This document shows, one piece after another, positions 18,031 to 28,192 of a stretch of DNA of 64,000 nt. Position 1 is the stretch's first letter, and every line of letters begins with the position of its first letter. The notes under the pieces are model-generated. The model was not told where the DNA came from. It did no database searches and worked only from the letters and a program-made list of their open reading frames with translations. The translations under genes were made by a program, and so were the position numbers. The stretch is taken from contig JAQXLY010000060.1 in NCBI GenBank assembly GCA_029012365.1, positions 21,411 to 85,410 of the forward strand, written 5' to 3'. This DNA comes from Lachnospiraceae bacterium. Its GTDB lineage: Bacteria > Bacillota > Clostridia > Lachnospirales > Lachnospiraceae.

Positions 18031-18474
18031 CTACTCAATAAACCTTGTAATATTTTCTTCATTTAGTGTAAAATCATAATAATTTAAATCCTCTCTGAAG
18101 GTCCAGCCCACCTTACGCCAGAAACGGTTCCCTACGCGATTACTCTTAAAAGCAATCAGGGAAACCTTGTTAATCCCTTCTTCCCGCAGCGCCTGCATGG
18201 CAAACGCCGCCATTTTCTTTCCTATTCCGTGCTTTCTGTAGCTTTCCTTCACACAGACATGATAGAAGCATCCGCGTCTGCCGTCGTGACCGCATAGAAT
18301 CGCACCGATAATATCTTCCTTATCCAAAGCCACAACACTTGTGGTAGGATTTCGCTTTAAAAACTTCTCGACACCCTCTTTGGAATCATCCATGCTCCGT
18401 ATACCGAAGCCTTTAATTCCGCACCACAAACGGTATACCTTATCATAATCCTCCGGCATCATAACACGAATCAT
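18031..18474 (-). CDS. GNAT-family acetyltransferase, first gene of the arginine cluster
   Basis: A 147-residue Gcn5-related N-acetyltransferase. The acetyl-CoA loop is seen as VCVKESYRKHGIGKKM, followed by the SNRVGNRFWRKVGW region. The start is uncertain: ATG 18474 (MIRVMMPEDY) gives the usual N-terminus, while ATGs upstream at 18504 and 18519 are possible. It precedes argJ by 15 bases, so it is likely co-transcribed with argJ-argB-argD. Single-domain GNATs can act as N-acetylglutamate synthases; that role here is only a hypothesis. Confidence 0.75.
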   Translation of the reverse strand: MIRVMMPEDYDKVYRLWCGIKGFGIRSMDDSKEGVEKFLKRNPTTSVVALDKEDIIGAILCGHDGRRGCFYHVCVKESYRKHGIGKKMAAFAMQALREEGINKVSLIAFKSNRVGNRFWRKVGWTFREDLNYYDFTLNEENITRFIE

Positions 18475-18656
18475 AATACCGTTTCCATTTTCCTTGTGCT
18501 CCATTCCCCGCCACGCCAAGCATAAGACTGAGCGTCTGTGCTTCCTTTCCTTAAAAATTCATTGATACAAATTGCCGCAAATGAATCCGGCGATTCATAT
18601 CCGCAATCTGATTTTCATAATTATACATCATCGTTGTATATTTTGCAATACCCGTT

Positions 18657-19259
18657 TTATATTTTTTCTCCTGTCCTCAAATCAATCCCATTTTCGTAAA
18701 GATACTTATAAATCCCCGCCACAGGAAGTCCTACTATGTTATAATAATCTCCCCTGATTCCTTTAATATGTGCCGCAAATATTCCCTGAATGGCATAAGA
18801 ACCGGCTTTGTCGTTTCCTTCCTTTGTATCCAGATACTCTTCTATCTGACGTTCTGTCATAGTCTCTACTTCCACTTCGGAACACTCTGCGAACGTAATA
18901 ATTCGACATTCCCCTGTTTCTTCCTTTATAATAACAGAAACTCCTGTATAAACCTGATGCTTCCTTCCGGAAAGTATGGTAAGCATCCGTTTTGCATCTT
19001 CCCTGTCCTTTGGCTTCCCCAAAATCGTTCCGCCATATGCCACCACTGTATCCGCCCCGATTACAATCACCTTATCCGTCAAACCGTCAGCCACGGCTGC
19101 CGCCTTCTTATACGAAAGTGACTTTACAAGCTCCGAAGGTTCCGTGCAGGATGTATTTTCATCACAGTCACTGACAATCACCTCGTAGCTTGCACCTATC
19201 TGTGTCAAAATCTCTCTTCTTCTCGGCGAACCCGATGCCAGTATGATTCTATATTTCAT
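18657..19259 (-). CDS. maf: Maf-family nucleotide pyrophosphatase
   Basis: A 200-residue Maf/HAM1-like protein that hydrolyses non-canonical or modified nucleoside triphosphates and is linked to septum formation. Motifs: ILASGSPRRREIL at the start (substrate loop), VIGADTVVAYGG with the catalytic Asp, GKPKDREDA, and TKEGNDKAGSYAIQG. The start at 19259 has AAAGGAG seven bases upstream; the frame extends to 19367 without a ribosome site. Confidence 0.93.
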   Translation of the reverse strand: MKYRIILASGSPRRREILTQIGASYEVIVSDCDENTSCTEPSELVKSLSYKKAAAVADGLTDKVIVIGADTVVAYGGTILGKPKDREDAKRMLTILSGRKHQVYTGVSVIIKEETGECRIITFAECSEVEVETMTERQIEEYLDTKEGNDKAGSYAIQGIFAAHIKGIRGDYYNIVGLPVAGIYKYLYENGIDLRTGEKI

Positions 19260-19577
19260 GCAGAACTCCTTTCCGTTGCTCCCGTACTCCGCATCCAATC
19301 CATTATAAGCCACATTCCAAATAAATACAAGTTTTTTTCTCATCAAATAGACATTCCGTCGCCACAACGATTACACACTGAAAGGCTGAGCTGTTACCAT
19401 TCTGTATTTCCTTGTATATTCTGTGTATATTTATAAAACTTTTTTCATTTTCCTCTTGACTTATTCGTAAAGCGCGTGTATCATGTGTGATATCAGGATT
19501 GTAAAAGCCATTTTGCAAAAGCAATCCGTGATACCTATCAATGATACAATAATTTACATATTTTAAAGGAGGATATT
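19260..19577. other. intergenic region between divergent maf and argG
   Basis: About 318 bases. It carries the argG promoter at 19456-19484 and leader. The leader contains a partly self-complementary segment around 19492-19535 (ttgtaaaagc / gcaaaagcaat), but no recognised riboswitch or T-box motif. No gene seen. Confidence 0.5.
19456..19484 (+). promoter_or_regulatory. argG promoter
   Basis: TTGACT (19456-19461) and TATCAT (19479-19484), 17-base spacer, with a TG just before the -10 box. It leaves a leader of roughly 85 bases. An arginine-repressor operator is plausible but not identified. Confidence 0.6.
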
Positions 19578-20795
19578 ATGAAAGAGAAAGTTATTTTAGC
19601 TTACTCCGGTGGTCTGGATACGACCGCTATCATTCCGTGGTTAAAGGAAAATTACGATTACGATGTTATCTGCTGCTGTATCGATGTCGGACAGGGGAAC
19701 GAGCTTGACGGTCTGGAGGAGCGCGCAAAGTATTCCGGCGCAGAAAAGCTCTACATCCTTGATGTTGTAGATGAATTTGTAGATGAATATGCAATTCCGT
19801 GCGTAAAGGCCGGTGCTGTATATGAAAACAAATACTTACTCGGCACCTCCATGGCACGTCCGGTTATCGCAAAGAAGTTAGTTGAGATTGCAAAGAAGGA
19901 AGGCGCTGTTGCAATTTGTCACGGTGCTACCGGTAAGGGAAATGACCAGGTTCGTTTCGAGCTCGGTATTAAGGCACTTGCTCCGGAGTTAAAGATTATT
20001 GCTCCTTGGAGATGCAATGATACCTGGAAGATGTCCTCCCGTGAGGAAGAAATCGAATACTGCCGTGCACACGGCATTGAGCTTCCGTTCGATGCAAGCC
20101 ACAGCTACAGCCGTGACCGTAACCTTTGGCATATCAGCCATGAAGGTCTTGAATTAGAGGATCCGGCAAATGCTCCGAACTACGACCATCTCTTAGTTCT
20201 CGGTGTTTCCCCGGAGAAGGCTCCTGACGAAGGCGAGACCATCTCTCTTTCCTTTGAAGCAGGTGCTCCGGTTGCATTAAACGGCAAAAAGATGAAGGCA
20301 TCCGATATCATCCGTGAGTTAAACAAGCTCGGCGGCAAGCACGGTGTCGGTATCGTCGATATCGTTGAGAACCGTGTCGTAGGCATGAAGTCCCGTGGCG
20401 TTTACGAGACTCCGGGCGGAACAATTCTTATGGCTGCCCATGAACAGCTTGAGGAGTTAATTCTTGACCGCGATACCTTAGCATACAAGAAGGGTGTTGC
20501 AGATAAGTTCGCAGATGTTGTATACGAAGGAAAATGGTTCACCCCGCTTCGTGAGGCTTTACAGGCATTTATTGAATCCACCCAGAAGTATGTTACCGGT
20601 GAGGTTAAGGTAAAGCTCTACAAGGGCAATATCATCAAGCAGGGAACCACCTCTCCGTACTCCTTGTACAATGAGAGCATTGCTTCCTTTACCACCGGTG
20701 ACTTATACGACCACCATGATGCCGAAGGCTTCATCAATCTGTTCGGACTCTCCTTAAAGGTTCGTGCAATGAAGATGAACAGCTTAGAGAAATAA
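19578..20795 (+). CDS. argG: argininosuccinate synthase
   Basis: A 405-residue enzyme that joins citrulline and aspartate with ATP, the penultimate step of arginine synthesis. The ATP pyrophosphatase loop AYSGGLDTT is at residues 9-17; [15 protein letters not shown] and the C-terminal [11 protein letters not shown] are also family blocks. The start follows AAAGGAGG by seven bases. It is transcribed alone from its own promoter and ends in a terminator at 20807-20850. argH is not in the window. Confidence 0.97.
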   Translation: MKEKVILAYSGGLDTTAIIPWLKENYDYDVICCCIDVGQGNELDGLEERAKYSGAEKLYILDVVDEFVDEYAIPCVKAGAVYENKYLLGTSMARPVIAKKLVEIAKKEGAVAICHGATGKGNDQVRFELGIKALAPELKIIAPWRCNDTWKMSSREEEIEYCRAHGIELPFDASHSYSRDRNLWHISHEGLELEDPANAPNYDHLLVLGVSPEKAPDEGETISLSFEAGAPVALNGKKMKASDIIRELNKLGGKHGVGIVDIVENRVVGMKSRGVYETPGGTILMAAHEQLEELILDRDTLAYKKGVADKFADVVYEGKWFTPLREALQAFIESTQKYVTGEVKVKLYKGNIIKQGTTSPYSLYNESIASFTTGDLYDHHDAEGFINLFGLSLKVRAMKMNSLEK

Positions 20796-20806
20796 ATCAT
20801 ACCGTC

Positions 20807-20850
20807 AAAAAGTGGCAGGCTTTCCGCTCAAAGGAATCCCTGCCACTTTT
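20807..20850 (+). terminator. argG terminator
   Basis: Stem aaaagtggcagg / cctgccactttt (about 12 bp) with a loop of about 19 bases, ending in T residues. Confidence 0.85.
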
Positions 20851-20908
20851 CCATATTCGCATTACCTGACTTTAGGTAAATCATACTTCTCCATCTTTCG
20901 TTTTCTCT

Positions 20909-21454
20909 CTATTCCATGCTCTTCCGATTCGATTTTTTCGCCTTTTTTGCAGCTTTGGCAGCCTTCTTTGCAGCCTTCTCTTCTTCCAATGCCTTCATAT
21001 CCGCTTCATATTTTGCAACTTCCTCAGCATATCTGGCATCCTCCTCTGCACGCCTTGCCGCACGAGCCTCCAACTCTCTTTTTCGCTTTTCCTCCTGGGC
21101 CTGACGTTTTCTGGCACGCTTATATTTATCCTTCAGCCTGTCATTCGGATTTCCCCATATAGCTACAACAAGGCACAAGCCTACCGCAAATACACAGCAT
21201 AGAAAAAAGCGGAACTTATCTCCGGTAGTAAACGGCTTAATCTCTATCTGGGTACCGGCAGTATCTGTCTCCTCCGCCGTTTCCTCATTTAGCATTGTAT
21301 CATTTTCCGTTAATGCTTCCTCTGCCGCATAAGCAGTAAGCGTTTCTCCTATTTCCATACACATTTCCGGCCCGCCGCATAGTCCGCACCATAATAAAAA
21401 CGCTGCTGCCAGACAAAAGAGCATGCTTCTTATTTTTTTCTTTTTACCAAGCAT
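20909..21454 (-). CDS. small exported membrane protein with charged coiled-coil tail
   Basis: A 181-residue protein of unknown function. An N-terminal hydrophobic segment (about 8-25) looks like a signal peptide or anchor. An acidic Glu/Thr-rich stretch (about 45-70) follows, then a membrane helix (about 82-100) and a long Lys/Arg/Glu/Ala-rich coiled coil (about 105-181, ending in repeated AAKKAAK units). The tail is probably cytoplasmic. It is the last of three small genes with DUF2752 and DUF4234 proteins, the gaps being 24 bases and zero. Confidence 0.7.
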   Translation of the reverse strand: MLGKKKKIRSMLFCLAAAFLLWCGLCGGPEMCMEIGETLTAYAAEEALTENDTMLNEETAEETDTAGTQIEIKPFTTGDKFRFFLCCVFAVGLCLVVAIWGNPNDRLKDKYKRARKRQAQEEKRKRELEARAARRAEEDARYAEEVAKYEADMKALEEEKAAKKAAKAAKKAKKSNRKSME

Positions 21455-21478
21455 TTGATTTTAACCTCCGAATCGCCC

Positions 21479-21856
21479 CTAAAAATCTATATTTCTGATA
21501 ACCCCGTGAATCAGTAAAACAGCAATCACGATATAAAGCACTATTTCCTGCCACTTTCTGAGTTTTCTTTCGCCATTTTTTATATATCGTATTATGCTGT
21601 CCGCAAAAACGAAAAGCAACGGAATAAGGCAGAAAAAAAGTGCCGGATTACACCGAATGGCCTCAGGAATGTTTCCTTTAAGAATGTTCAGACACATCCT
21701 TGTAACGCCACAACCGGGGCAGCTGTAACCCGTGATTTGGTAAAAAACACAAGGAACAGCAACCCCGGTATGCACACAAAGCCATCCATATAACAATCCG
21801 CACGTCAAAAGAATTCCACCGAAAACAGCTACTCTTTTTGCACGCTCTCTCATCAT
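21479..21856 (-). CDS. DUF2752 membrane protein
   Basis: A 125-residue membrane protein with the DUF2752 signature CPGCGVTRM near residues 46-54 and three hydrophobic segments. The function of the family is unknown; the conserved Cys pair suggests metal binding or redox sensing. The start at 21856 coincides with the stop of the DUF4234 gene, so the two are translationally coupled. Confidence 0.85.
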   Translation of the reverse strand: MMRERAKRVAVFGGILLTCGLLYGWLCVHTGVAVPCVFYQITGYSCPGCGVTRMCLNILKGNIPEAIRCNPALFFCLIPLLFVFADSIIRYIKNGERKLRKWQEIVLYIVIAVLLIHGVIRNIDF

Positions 21857-22194
21857 TATGCCAGCTTATTCAAGGAATCCTGCATTAATGCATAAGCAAT
21901 GATACCAAGTCCGAAAAGGGAAAGAATCAGATAAAGAATGCCACTGTTACTGCTTATTATTCCCTTTGCATTCTTTGCCTCATCAAGCTTCTCTCCCTGC
22001 TTGTATGCCCAGTAAAGTCCATAAATACCACAAGTCACAAGCGTAAGCAGGAATGCCACAATGCCTGCTGTGCCTGCCTTTCCGGTTACAGTGTTCGTGT
22101 CATCGGTTAATGTAATAAACCAGATGATTCCATAAATACCGCAGGTAATAATGGAAAGAACAATACAAAGCGGAATACTCTTTTGTTTTACCAT
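21856..22194 (-). CDS. DUF4234 membrane protein
   Basis: A 112-residue membrane protein with a DUF4234 pattern: paired repeats TCGIYGIIWFITLTDD and TCGIYGLYWAYKQGE, each with a conserved Cys-Gly-Ile-Tyr-Gly turn, and a C-terminal helix. Function unknown. The start at 22194 follows a GAGGATG ribosome site. It is the first gene of the three-gene run 22194-20909. Confidence 0.82.
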   Translation of the reverse strand: MVKQKSIPLCIVLSIITCGIYGIIWFITLTDDTNTVTGKAGTAGIVAFLLTLVTCGIYGLYWAYKQGEKLDEAKNAKGIISSNSGILYLILSLFGLGIIAYALMQDSLNKLA

Positions 22195-22305
22195 ATATAC
22201 ATCCTCCTCATGTAAGTTATATGTTCTTGACTATTGTAACATATTTTGTTTTATAATGCAATGTTTTTCATATCTTTTAAACCGACTTCGCATTGTCAGA
22301 CATTA

Positions 22306-23214
22306 CTATTCTGCTTTTCCCCTGATTATATCAATAAGCTTTGGCTCAAACGTCCCGCTTTTGAGCATCTCAATTTCTTCCTTATATGGAGCAATCGCCC
22401 GTTCTTTGCTTTCCGGAGTAAATGTCACATAAGGTGTCTCCAAAATCTTCGGCACCTCGGCAAAATCATTATAATGGGCAATCTTATACAAGGCTTCAAA
22501 CCCAATCGCACCAAAGCCGATATTCTCATGACGATCCTTGTGCGCTCCCCTTGCATTTTTGCTGTCATTTAAATGAAATACCGCAATCTGTTCTTTTCCG
22601 ATAACCCTGTCAAACTGTTCCACAACGCCTTCAAAATCATTCACGATATCATAGCCTGCATCATGCACATGACAGGTGTCAAAGCATACACGAAGCTTAT
22701 CATTGTATACCACCCCGTCATAAATTCGCGCCAGCTCCTCAAAGGATCTTCCAAGCTCGCTTCCTTTTCCTGCCATAGTTTCCAGTGCAACAGATACATC
22801 CGTATCGGCAGTCAGCACCTCATTCAGTCCCTTTACAATCTGTGCAATTCCCGCATCCTCTCCCGCATCAACATGAGAGCCGGGATGAAGCACAAGTACC
22901 TTACTTCCCATAGCCGAGGTCCGCTTTATTTCTTCTCTCAGAAACTCTACCGCAAGCTCATAAGTCTCAGACTTTACGGTATTTGCAAGATTAATAATAT
23001 AAGGTGCATGTACAATAAACTCCGACAGGCCGCTTTCTTTCATAAGCTCCCAGCCTGCCGGAAGATTTAGCTCCTCTATCCTTTTCCGTCGCGTATTCTG
23101 AGGTGCTCCGGTATATAGCATAAACGTATTTGCATTATAAGAAAGTGCTTCCTTAACTGACCCAAGAAACATTTCCTTACCGCTCATTCCCACATGTGAA
23201 CCAATTTTTAACAT
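22306..23214 (-). CDS. nfo: endonuclease IV (AP endonuclease)
   Basis: A 302-residue zinc-dependent AP endonuclease that cuts abasic sites in base-excision repair. Metal-ligand blocks are visible: GSHVGMS (start), [46 protein letters not shown] and [10 protein letters not shown]. Length is typical. The start at 23214 (MLKIGSHVG) matches the family. Stands alone. Confidence 0.95.
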   Translation of the reverse strand: MLKIGSHVGMSGKEMFLGSVKEALSYNANTFMLYTGAPQNTRRKRIEELNLPAGWELMKESGLSEFIVHAPYIINLANTVKSETYELAVEFLREEIKRTSAMGSKVLVLHPGSHVDAGEDAGIAQIVKGLNEVLTADTDVSVALETMAGKGSELGRSFEELARIYDGVVYNDKLRVCFDTCHVHDAGYDIVNDFEGVVEQFDRVIGKEQIAVFHLNDSKNARGAHKDRHENIGFGAIGFEALYKIAHYNDFAEVPKILETPYVTFTPESKERAIAPYKEEIEMLKSGTFEPKLIDIIRGKAE

Positions 23215-23329
23215 ATGCCGTTTCCAATCCTTTCATCTAAATATTTACATGTGCAGACACACATCAGTGTTAATCGCACATGCATTGCAGCTTTACGGGA
23301 TATTACACCATTTCCTATAGATTTGAAAA

Positions 23330-23358
23330 GGCTGTTGCGAAACTCATATGCAACAGCC
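23330..23358 (-). terminator. terminator downstream of the FliD-like gene
   Basis: In the minus direction the hairpin GGCTGTTGC / GCAACAGCC with an 11-base loop is followed by TTTTC. Its core resembles the argD terminator. Confidence 0.75.
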
Positions 23359-23403
23359 CCTGAATATACGTGACACAATTCGTTTCCATTTCCTCCGGAC
23401 ATC

Positions 23404-24195
23404 TTAAAACAGAGAATCAAACAATGTACCGGAATTCATGGAATCCGGTTTATAATTGCTTCCGGCTGCCGTGTAAGCAGATGCCGCCTTTGTTGACTGA
23501 AGCTCTGCCGCTCCCGCAAGATTCGATGCTTTTCTTGCAAGCTTTCCGAGCACGGAATCGGTTCCCTCAAAGAACTTCTGCAGCTCCGGCATTTCCTTTC
23601 CGCGAAAGGTCTCTTCATTTAACTCCATTCTTCCGTCCTTATTCACTGAAATACCGACTGCGGAAAGCTCGTCCTTGTACTGCCCTGTAAGCTGTGTCAT
23701 CCACTGAGTCTTCTGCTGTACCGAAGGGGACGCAACGGTTTTCACCGAATCTAACGTCTCGTTATAAGCCGAAACAAAGGACTTTACCGATTTTACAAGT
23801 GTATCATAATCATAATCGGTACGGGTAGAGGTAGTCCCATCCTGATTGGTGTCCACTATGGTCTTCTTCGCATATAAGGAAGAAGAGCCCTCCTTCACGG
23901 CCGCAAGCTTCATCGCCGCTGTCTGAAGCGAGGTGGCTTTCTCTGCCACCTTATCTAATTCCTTCACCGTATCCACCGTATCGGAACCGGATTTCACCTT
24001 ATTTGTCGTCTTATTCTTGTCTGTAGCAGAAGACTTCGTTGTGCCGTCCGCATTGTACTTCTTGTAATACGCCTTTAACAGTTTTCCGTATGTACCGCTT
24101 TTAATCTGGTTGTACTCTCCGAGCATTCCCGTAAAGGATGTTGCTCCGGTAGACATCCCGCTGAATAACGTACTGGAATAATTAAAAAATGACAT
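23404..24195 (-). CDS. small FliD-like (flagellar cap) protein
   Basis: A 263-residue protein whose middle and C-terminal half resemble the C-terminal part of flagellar hook-associated protein 2: LVKSFVSAYNETLDS, then LSAVGISVNKDGRMELNEETF. The N-terminal FliD domain is absent, replaced by a Ser/Thr/Gly-rich start and a Lys/Thr-rich linker. No signal peptide. The start at 24195 (MSFFNYSS) is eight bases after GGAGGG. There are no flagellar genes next to it. It may be a flagellum-associated or surface protein; the family link is moderate. Confidence 0.6.
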   Translation of the reverse strand: MSFFNYSSTLFSGMSTGATSFTGMLGEYNQIKSGTYGKLLKAYYKKYNADGTTKSSATDKNKTTNKVKSGSDTVDTVKELDKVAEKATSLQTAAMKLAAVKEGSSSLYAKKTIVDTNQDGTTSTRTDYDYDTLVKSVKSFVSAYNETLDSVKTVASPSVQQKTQWMTQLTGQYKDELSAVGISVNKDGRMELNEETFRGKEMPELQKFFEGTDSVLGKLARKASNLAGAAELQSTKAASAYTAAGSNYKPDSMNSGTLFDSLF

Positions 24196-24362
24196 ATGCA
24201 TCGCCCTCCCTGACTATTGACATATTCATTGATTTCACTGCAAAACATCTCCCTATAACTATTATATCGTCAGCTTTACTATTTTGTAAAGAAAAAAAAG
24301 AAAAAACGGATTAACAATTGCACCTTTTTATACGGTCCTCGTATAACTCAACTCTCTGTACG

Positions 24363-24755
24363 CTAATCAATAAATACCATTACCCCCGGCATAAACTGCT
24401 TCGATAGCGGAACCCAGTTTAAGCCATACTCATTTTTCAGGATTTCCTGCTTAATAATCTCACATTCATATGGTGTTAATTTCTGCTGTTCGCATATTTT
24501 GAGTACCTCGCTGTCCACCTTCGCCTCAATCAATTTAAATTCACGAGACTGAAAGTATCCGTCCTTTCTATACTCCGGAAGAAAATATGAATCGGTATCC
24601 TTAGCCGGTCTTCTGGTATTTTTTATCATATCCATATTAAATGTAATTAAGTCCTGAAGCCTATTTTTCTCTTCTTCGTCAGTTGATTCCTCGATTATTT
24701 TTTCGTATTCCTTTATTCTTTTTTCACACTGCTCTATATATTCTTCATCACTCAT
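24363..24755 (-). CDS. conserved-looking hypothetical protein
   Basis: A 130-residue soluble, acidic protein I do not recognise. The first 50 residues are strongly helical and charged (MSDEEYIEQCEKRIKEYEK), followed by a more mixed half with LTPYECEIIKQEIL and a hydrophobic end. The start at 24755 is nine bases from GGAGG. No helpful neighbours. Confidence 0.65.
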   Translation of the reverse strand: MSDEEYIEQCEKRIKEYEKIIEESTDEEEKNRLQDLITFNMDMIKNTRRPAKDTDSYFLPEYRKDGYFQSREFKLIEAKVDSEVLKICEQQKLTPYECEIIKQEILKNEYGLNWVPLSKQFMPGVMVFID

Positions 24756-24808
24756 TAACGCTAACCTCCCCACAAATTCAGTTATCTTATTTTGTTTTGA
24801 TTATCCTC

Positions 24809-26020
24809 CTAAAAGCTCTTCACCACCTGGAAGATATAAAACTTCAAATAGTACGATTCGTCTGCCGCCCAGAGTATCGGGTGGTCTGCCGCCTGGGTAC
24901 GATATTCCACCTGACGGAGACGTACATGGGCATCCTTTGCTGCCTGGGCAATTGTTTCCGCAAACAGCTCCGGCGTCATAAAATGAGAACATGAGCAGGT
25001 ACATAAATAACCGCCGTCCTTTACAAGACGGAGTCCCCGCTGATTAATCTCACGATACCCACGGATAGCGTTTTTTACCGAATTCCGGGATTTGGTAAAG
25101 GCCGGTGGATCCAGTATTACTACATCAAACTGCTCGCTTTTCCTTGCAAGCTCCGGTAAAAGTTCAAACACATCGGCACACCGAAACTGCACGATATCCG
25201 ATAGCCCGTTTAGTACAGCATTTTTCCCCGCCTGCTCTATTGCAAGCTCCGAGGCATCCACGCCAAGCACGCTTGCAGCTCCGGCGATTCCCGCATTTAA
25301 CGCAAAGGAGCCGGTATGGGTAAAACAGTCCAGAACCCGCGCATCCTTACAAAGCTTTTGTACCGCAAGGCGGTTATACTTCTGGTCCAGAAAGAAGCCG
25401 GTCTTCTGCCCGTCTGCAACATCCACAAGATACCGGACACCGTTTTCTGCAATCTCCACTTCCGTATCGAACGGTTCTGACAAAAAGCCCTTGAACCGCT
25501 CCATGCCTTCCTGTTCCCGCACCTTTGCATCACTACGCTCATAAATTCCGCGAAGCACAATACCGTCTTCTGCAAGTACCTTCTTCAATGCATCTAAAAT
25601 CACCGGCTTTAGACGGTCAATTCCAAGCGCCAGCGACTGCACCACGCATACATCCGAGAACTTGTCTACCACAAGACCCGGCAGAAAATCCGCCTCACCG
25701 AAAATCAGGCGACAGCTGCTTGTATCCACCGTTTTTTTCCGGTATTCCCATGCGGCGCGTACCCGCTTTTCCAGAAACTCCTCCGTAATCTCCGCATCCT
25801 TGTCTCTTGTAAGCATACGCACCGTAATCTTTGACTTTCGGTTAATAAAACCTGTTCCGAGCACAAACCCGTCAAAATCGTTTACACGAACCAGGGCGCC
25901 GTCTGATGCAGCGCCCGTAATCGTGTCGATTTCATTGTCATAAATCCAAAGTCCTCCGGCCTTTAAGCTTCTGGCCTCGCCCTTTTTCACCGTTACTACG
26001 GCTTTCACAGAAAAATCCAT
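24809..26020 (-). CDS. class I SAM-dependent rRNA methyltransferase (RlmI-like, PUA domain)
   Basis: A 403-residue enzyme of the RlmI/RlmK family, which methylates 23S rRNA cytosine C5. An N-terminal PUA-like domain (about 1-75) is followed by a Rossmann methyltransferase core: VLDCFTHTGSFALNAG (SAM loop), VVILDPPAFTKSR (catalytic motif IV) and CTCSCSHFM (Cys-containing motif VI). Start 26020 follows GGAGG; the frame extends to 26110 without a ribosome site and would overlap the GtrA gene. Exact target not determined. Confidence 0.88.
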   Translation of the reverse strand: MDFSVKAVVTVKKGEARSLKAGGLWIYDNEIDTITGAASDGALVRVNDFDGFVLGTGFINRKSKITVRMLTRDKDAEITEEFLEKRVRAAWEYRKKTVDTSSCRLIFGEADFLPGLVVDKFSDVCVVQSLALGIDRLKPVILDALKKVLAEDGIVLRGIYERSDAKVREQEGMERFKGFLSEPFDTEVEIAENGVRYLVDVADGQKTGFFLDQKYNRLAVQKLCKDARVLDCFTHTGSFALNAGIAGAASVLGVDASELAIEQAGKNAVLNGLSDIVQFRCADVFELLPELARKSEQFDVVILDPPAFTKSRNSVKNAIRGYREINQRGLRLVKDGGYLCTCSCSHFMTPELFAETIAQAAKDAHVRLRQVEYRTQAADHPILWAADESYYLKFYIFQVVKSF

Positions 26021-26051
26021 ATCTGCCTCCGTTTTACTCTTTCCTGCCGTT

Positions 26052-26495
26052 TCACTTTTCTTCCTTTTTTCCGGAACCCGAAATAAAAACAAACAGCTTG
26101 CTGAATACATAGTTCAGAATAATGACAAGAACAGCCACAATCGCTTTCATTATCAGATTAGGACCATGTAATACATCGACCAGTAAAAACATCCCGGCCT
26201 CTTCCACAAAAAACGTAACAACTCTTGCTCCGGTAAACTTAACAATGCGTTCCCATTCCATTTTCCAGCCTTCAAACCGTTCCAGAAAAACCCATCTCGC
26301 ATTCACAACATAAGCAAAAGCAACCGCTATCACCCATGCTATGGCATTCGCAACAAGATTCGGAATATTCATCACATTGCAAAATAAATGATATGCAAGG
26401 AAATTAACTACCGTGGTCATTACTCCGGCCACGGCATAGGTAATCGTTTCTCTGTTTACAAAAAGTTTCCACCATTTTTTTACAAAATCTTTCAT
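26052..26495 (-). CDS. GtrA-family membrane protein
   Basis: A 147-residue protein with four hydrophobic segments and the GtrA pattern (YAVAGVMTTVVNFLAYHLF at the start). The family is thought to flip or transport lipid-linked sugars for cell-surface glycan synthesis. No glycosyltransferase is adjacent, so its pathway is not visible here. Confidence 0.85.
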   Translation of the reverse strand: MKDFVKKWWKLFVNRETITYAVAGVMTTVVNFLAYHLFCNVMNIPNLVANAIAWVIAVAFAYVVNARWVFLERFEGWKMEWERIVKFTGARVVTFFVEEAGMFLLVDVLHGPNLIMKAIVAVLVIILNYVFSKLFVFISGSGKKEEK

Positions 26496-26564
26496 TACAT
26501 CTCCAGCTTTTTAAAGATTTCCCACCATTTACAAAGCTATACCGACAACCTGCCGTATGTATGA

Positions 26565-28076
26565 CTATTCTTCCTCTGTCAGCTGCTCCGCAAGCTCCTG
26601 TATACGATGCACCATCTCAACCAGACTCTCGATTCCCTCTTTACTCTCTCTCATTGCATCCGCAACATGTTCAACCGCGGTAAGTGTAACCTCCGTATTC
26701 TGGTGAACCTGTTCCATTCCGCCTGCTACCTGTTTCTCACTTTCTAAAAGGAGCTTTGTAATCCGGTCTACTTCCTCAATATGAACCGTCATCTCTTCAT
26801 TTGCATCTGCGATTGTATTGGTAGAATCTCCTGCCTCCTTCATCTGAAGCATTCCCTGTTCTGTCAGCTTCGAGCTTTCTTCCATAGATGCAACTGCTTC
26901 CTCCGTACTTCTTACAACTTCATGTACGATGGTACCGATGTTATCCACTGCAACCTGTGTCTGTTCCGACAGCTTCTGAATTTCTTCTGCGACAACTGCA
27001 AAACCCTTACCGTGTTCTCCCGCTCTGGCAGCCTCTATGGTTGCATTTAACGCAAGCAGCTTTGTACGAGCGGAAATTGCGGTAATCGTTTGAATAATCC
27101 CCATAATTTCATTGGACTGCTCACCCAGAATTTCTATTACTCTTTTACATTCCTTTGAGCTTTCGGATATCTGTAACATACCATCCGAAGCAAGCTCCAT
27201 TGTCTCACGATTTCCGGAGGAAAGTGTCCGAATCTGTTCAGCCGCATCCGCAAGCTGTGCACTCATGTCAGTAAGCTGTGTCATACGCTCTGTAATGTCG
27301 CCCAGTCCCACGTTCATCGTCTGAATCTGCGCTGCATTATCCTGTGAACCGCTAAGAATTTCTTCTGTCTCGTCTGCCACCCTCTTATTTGTTTCATTGG
27401 ACATATCCGTGAGCTTTCCGAGCTCCTCCACTAAAGAAATCAACAGCTTTGATACCTGTCCGTTCTGTTCCTGCAGTCTGGTCATCCGGTCCAGCATATC
27501 CATCTGTTCCTCGGCTCCCATCAGGTTACCGAGCATGGCTGCCGTCCTGCTGCAAAGCATAGTAAATATAGCCGCTATCGCTATCAGCGTCAGTGCTCTC
27601 GGCATCACACTGTATACGACAACATCATACATAGTATCAAAATTCTTATCCGGCAAAGTATTCAACTGAAAAGCAATAATCTGTCCTGCCGATACGCCGA
27701 TTACATTAATCACGGTAGCTATGATATTCAGTTTCTTTGAAAAGTATAAGCATGAAATCGCAATGGCATATACATAAATCACAATCACATGGAAAGTTAA
27801 TGTAACCGTTGCCAATAAAATAAAGAGCGACGCGCAAAGCATGTTCAGATACTTAATGCATCCTGCCGTCCCGTTCCCGATTCGTCCGAAAACAGTCGGC
27901 AGCCACAAAAACACAGAACCGAATATATATGCAATCGTCATAATGGTATTATCTACAACAAATACCCCTGCAATATTCAATCCGTAAATCAAAGTAAAAA
28001 TCAGGAACGTAACCCGCATCACCTTTGCTACAACTTTATTGGCTTCCTGCTCATTTTTCATCAATACACCATTCAT
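26565..28076 (-). CDS. methyl-accepting chemotaxis protein with six membrane helices
   Basis: A 503-residue chemoreceptor. About residues 15-190 hold six hydrophobic helices with little outside sequence, so it probably senses something in or near the membrane. No HAMP domain is evident. The C-terminal half is the long helical signalling domain, with the hairpin tip at [19 protein letters not shown] (about 340-360), the CheA/CheW contact site. Start 28076 follows a GGGGGT site by eight bases. It stands alone. Confidence 0.9.
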   Translation of the reverse strand: MNGVLMKNEQEANKVVAKVMRVTFLIFTLIYGLNIAGVFVVDNTIMTIAYIFGSVFLWLPTVFGRIGNGTAGCIKYLNMLCASLFILLATVTLTFHVIVIYVYAIAISCLYFSKKLNIIATVINVIGVSAGQIIAFQLNTLPDKNFDTMYDVVVYSVMPRALTLIAIAAIFTMLCSRTAAMLGNLMGAEEQMDMLDRMTRLQEQNGQVSKLLISLVEELGKLTDMSNETNKRVADETEEILSGSQDNAAQIQTMNVGLGDITERMTQLTDMSAQLADAAEQIRTLSSGNRETMELASDGMLQISESSKECKRVIEILGEQSNEIMGIIQTITAISARTKLLALNATIEAARAGEHGKGFAVVAEEIQKLSEQTQVAVDNIGTIVHEVVRSTEEAVASMEESSKLTEQGMLQMKEAGDSTNTIADANEEMTVHIEEVDRITKLLLESEKQVAGGMEQVHQNTEVTLTAVEHVADAMRESKEGIESLVEMVHRIQELAEQLTEEE

Positions 28077-28192
28077 ACACTCGACCCCCTAAAAATTATT
28101 TTAATATATTATCAGATGAGCGTATCCCTAAACCGGTTTCATCCGCTCCGCAACTTATTTTTATTATACAAATATTGTATTTCCTTGTCAAG

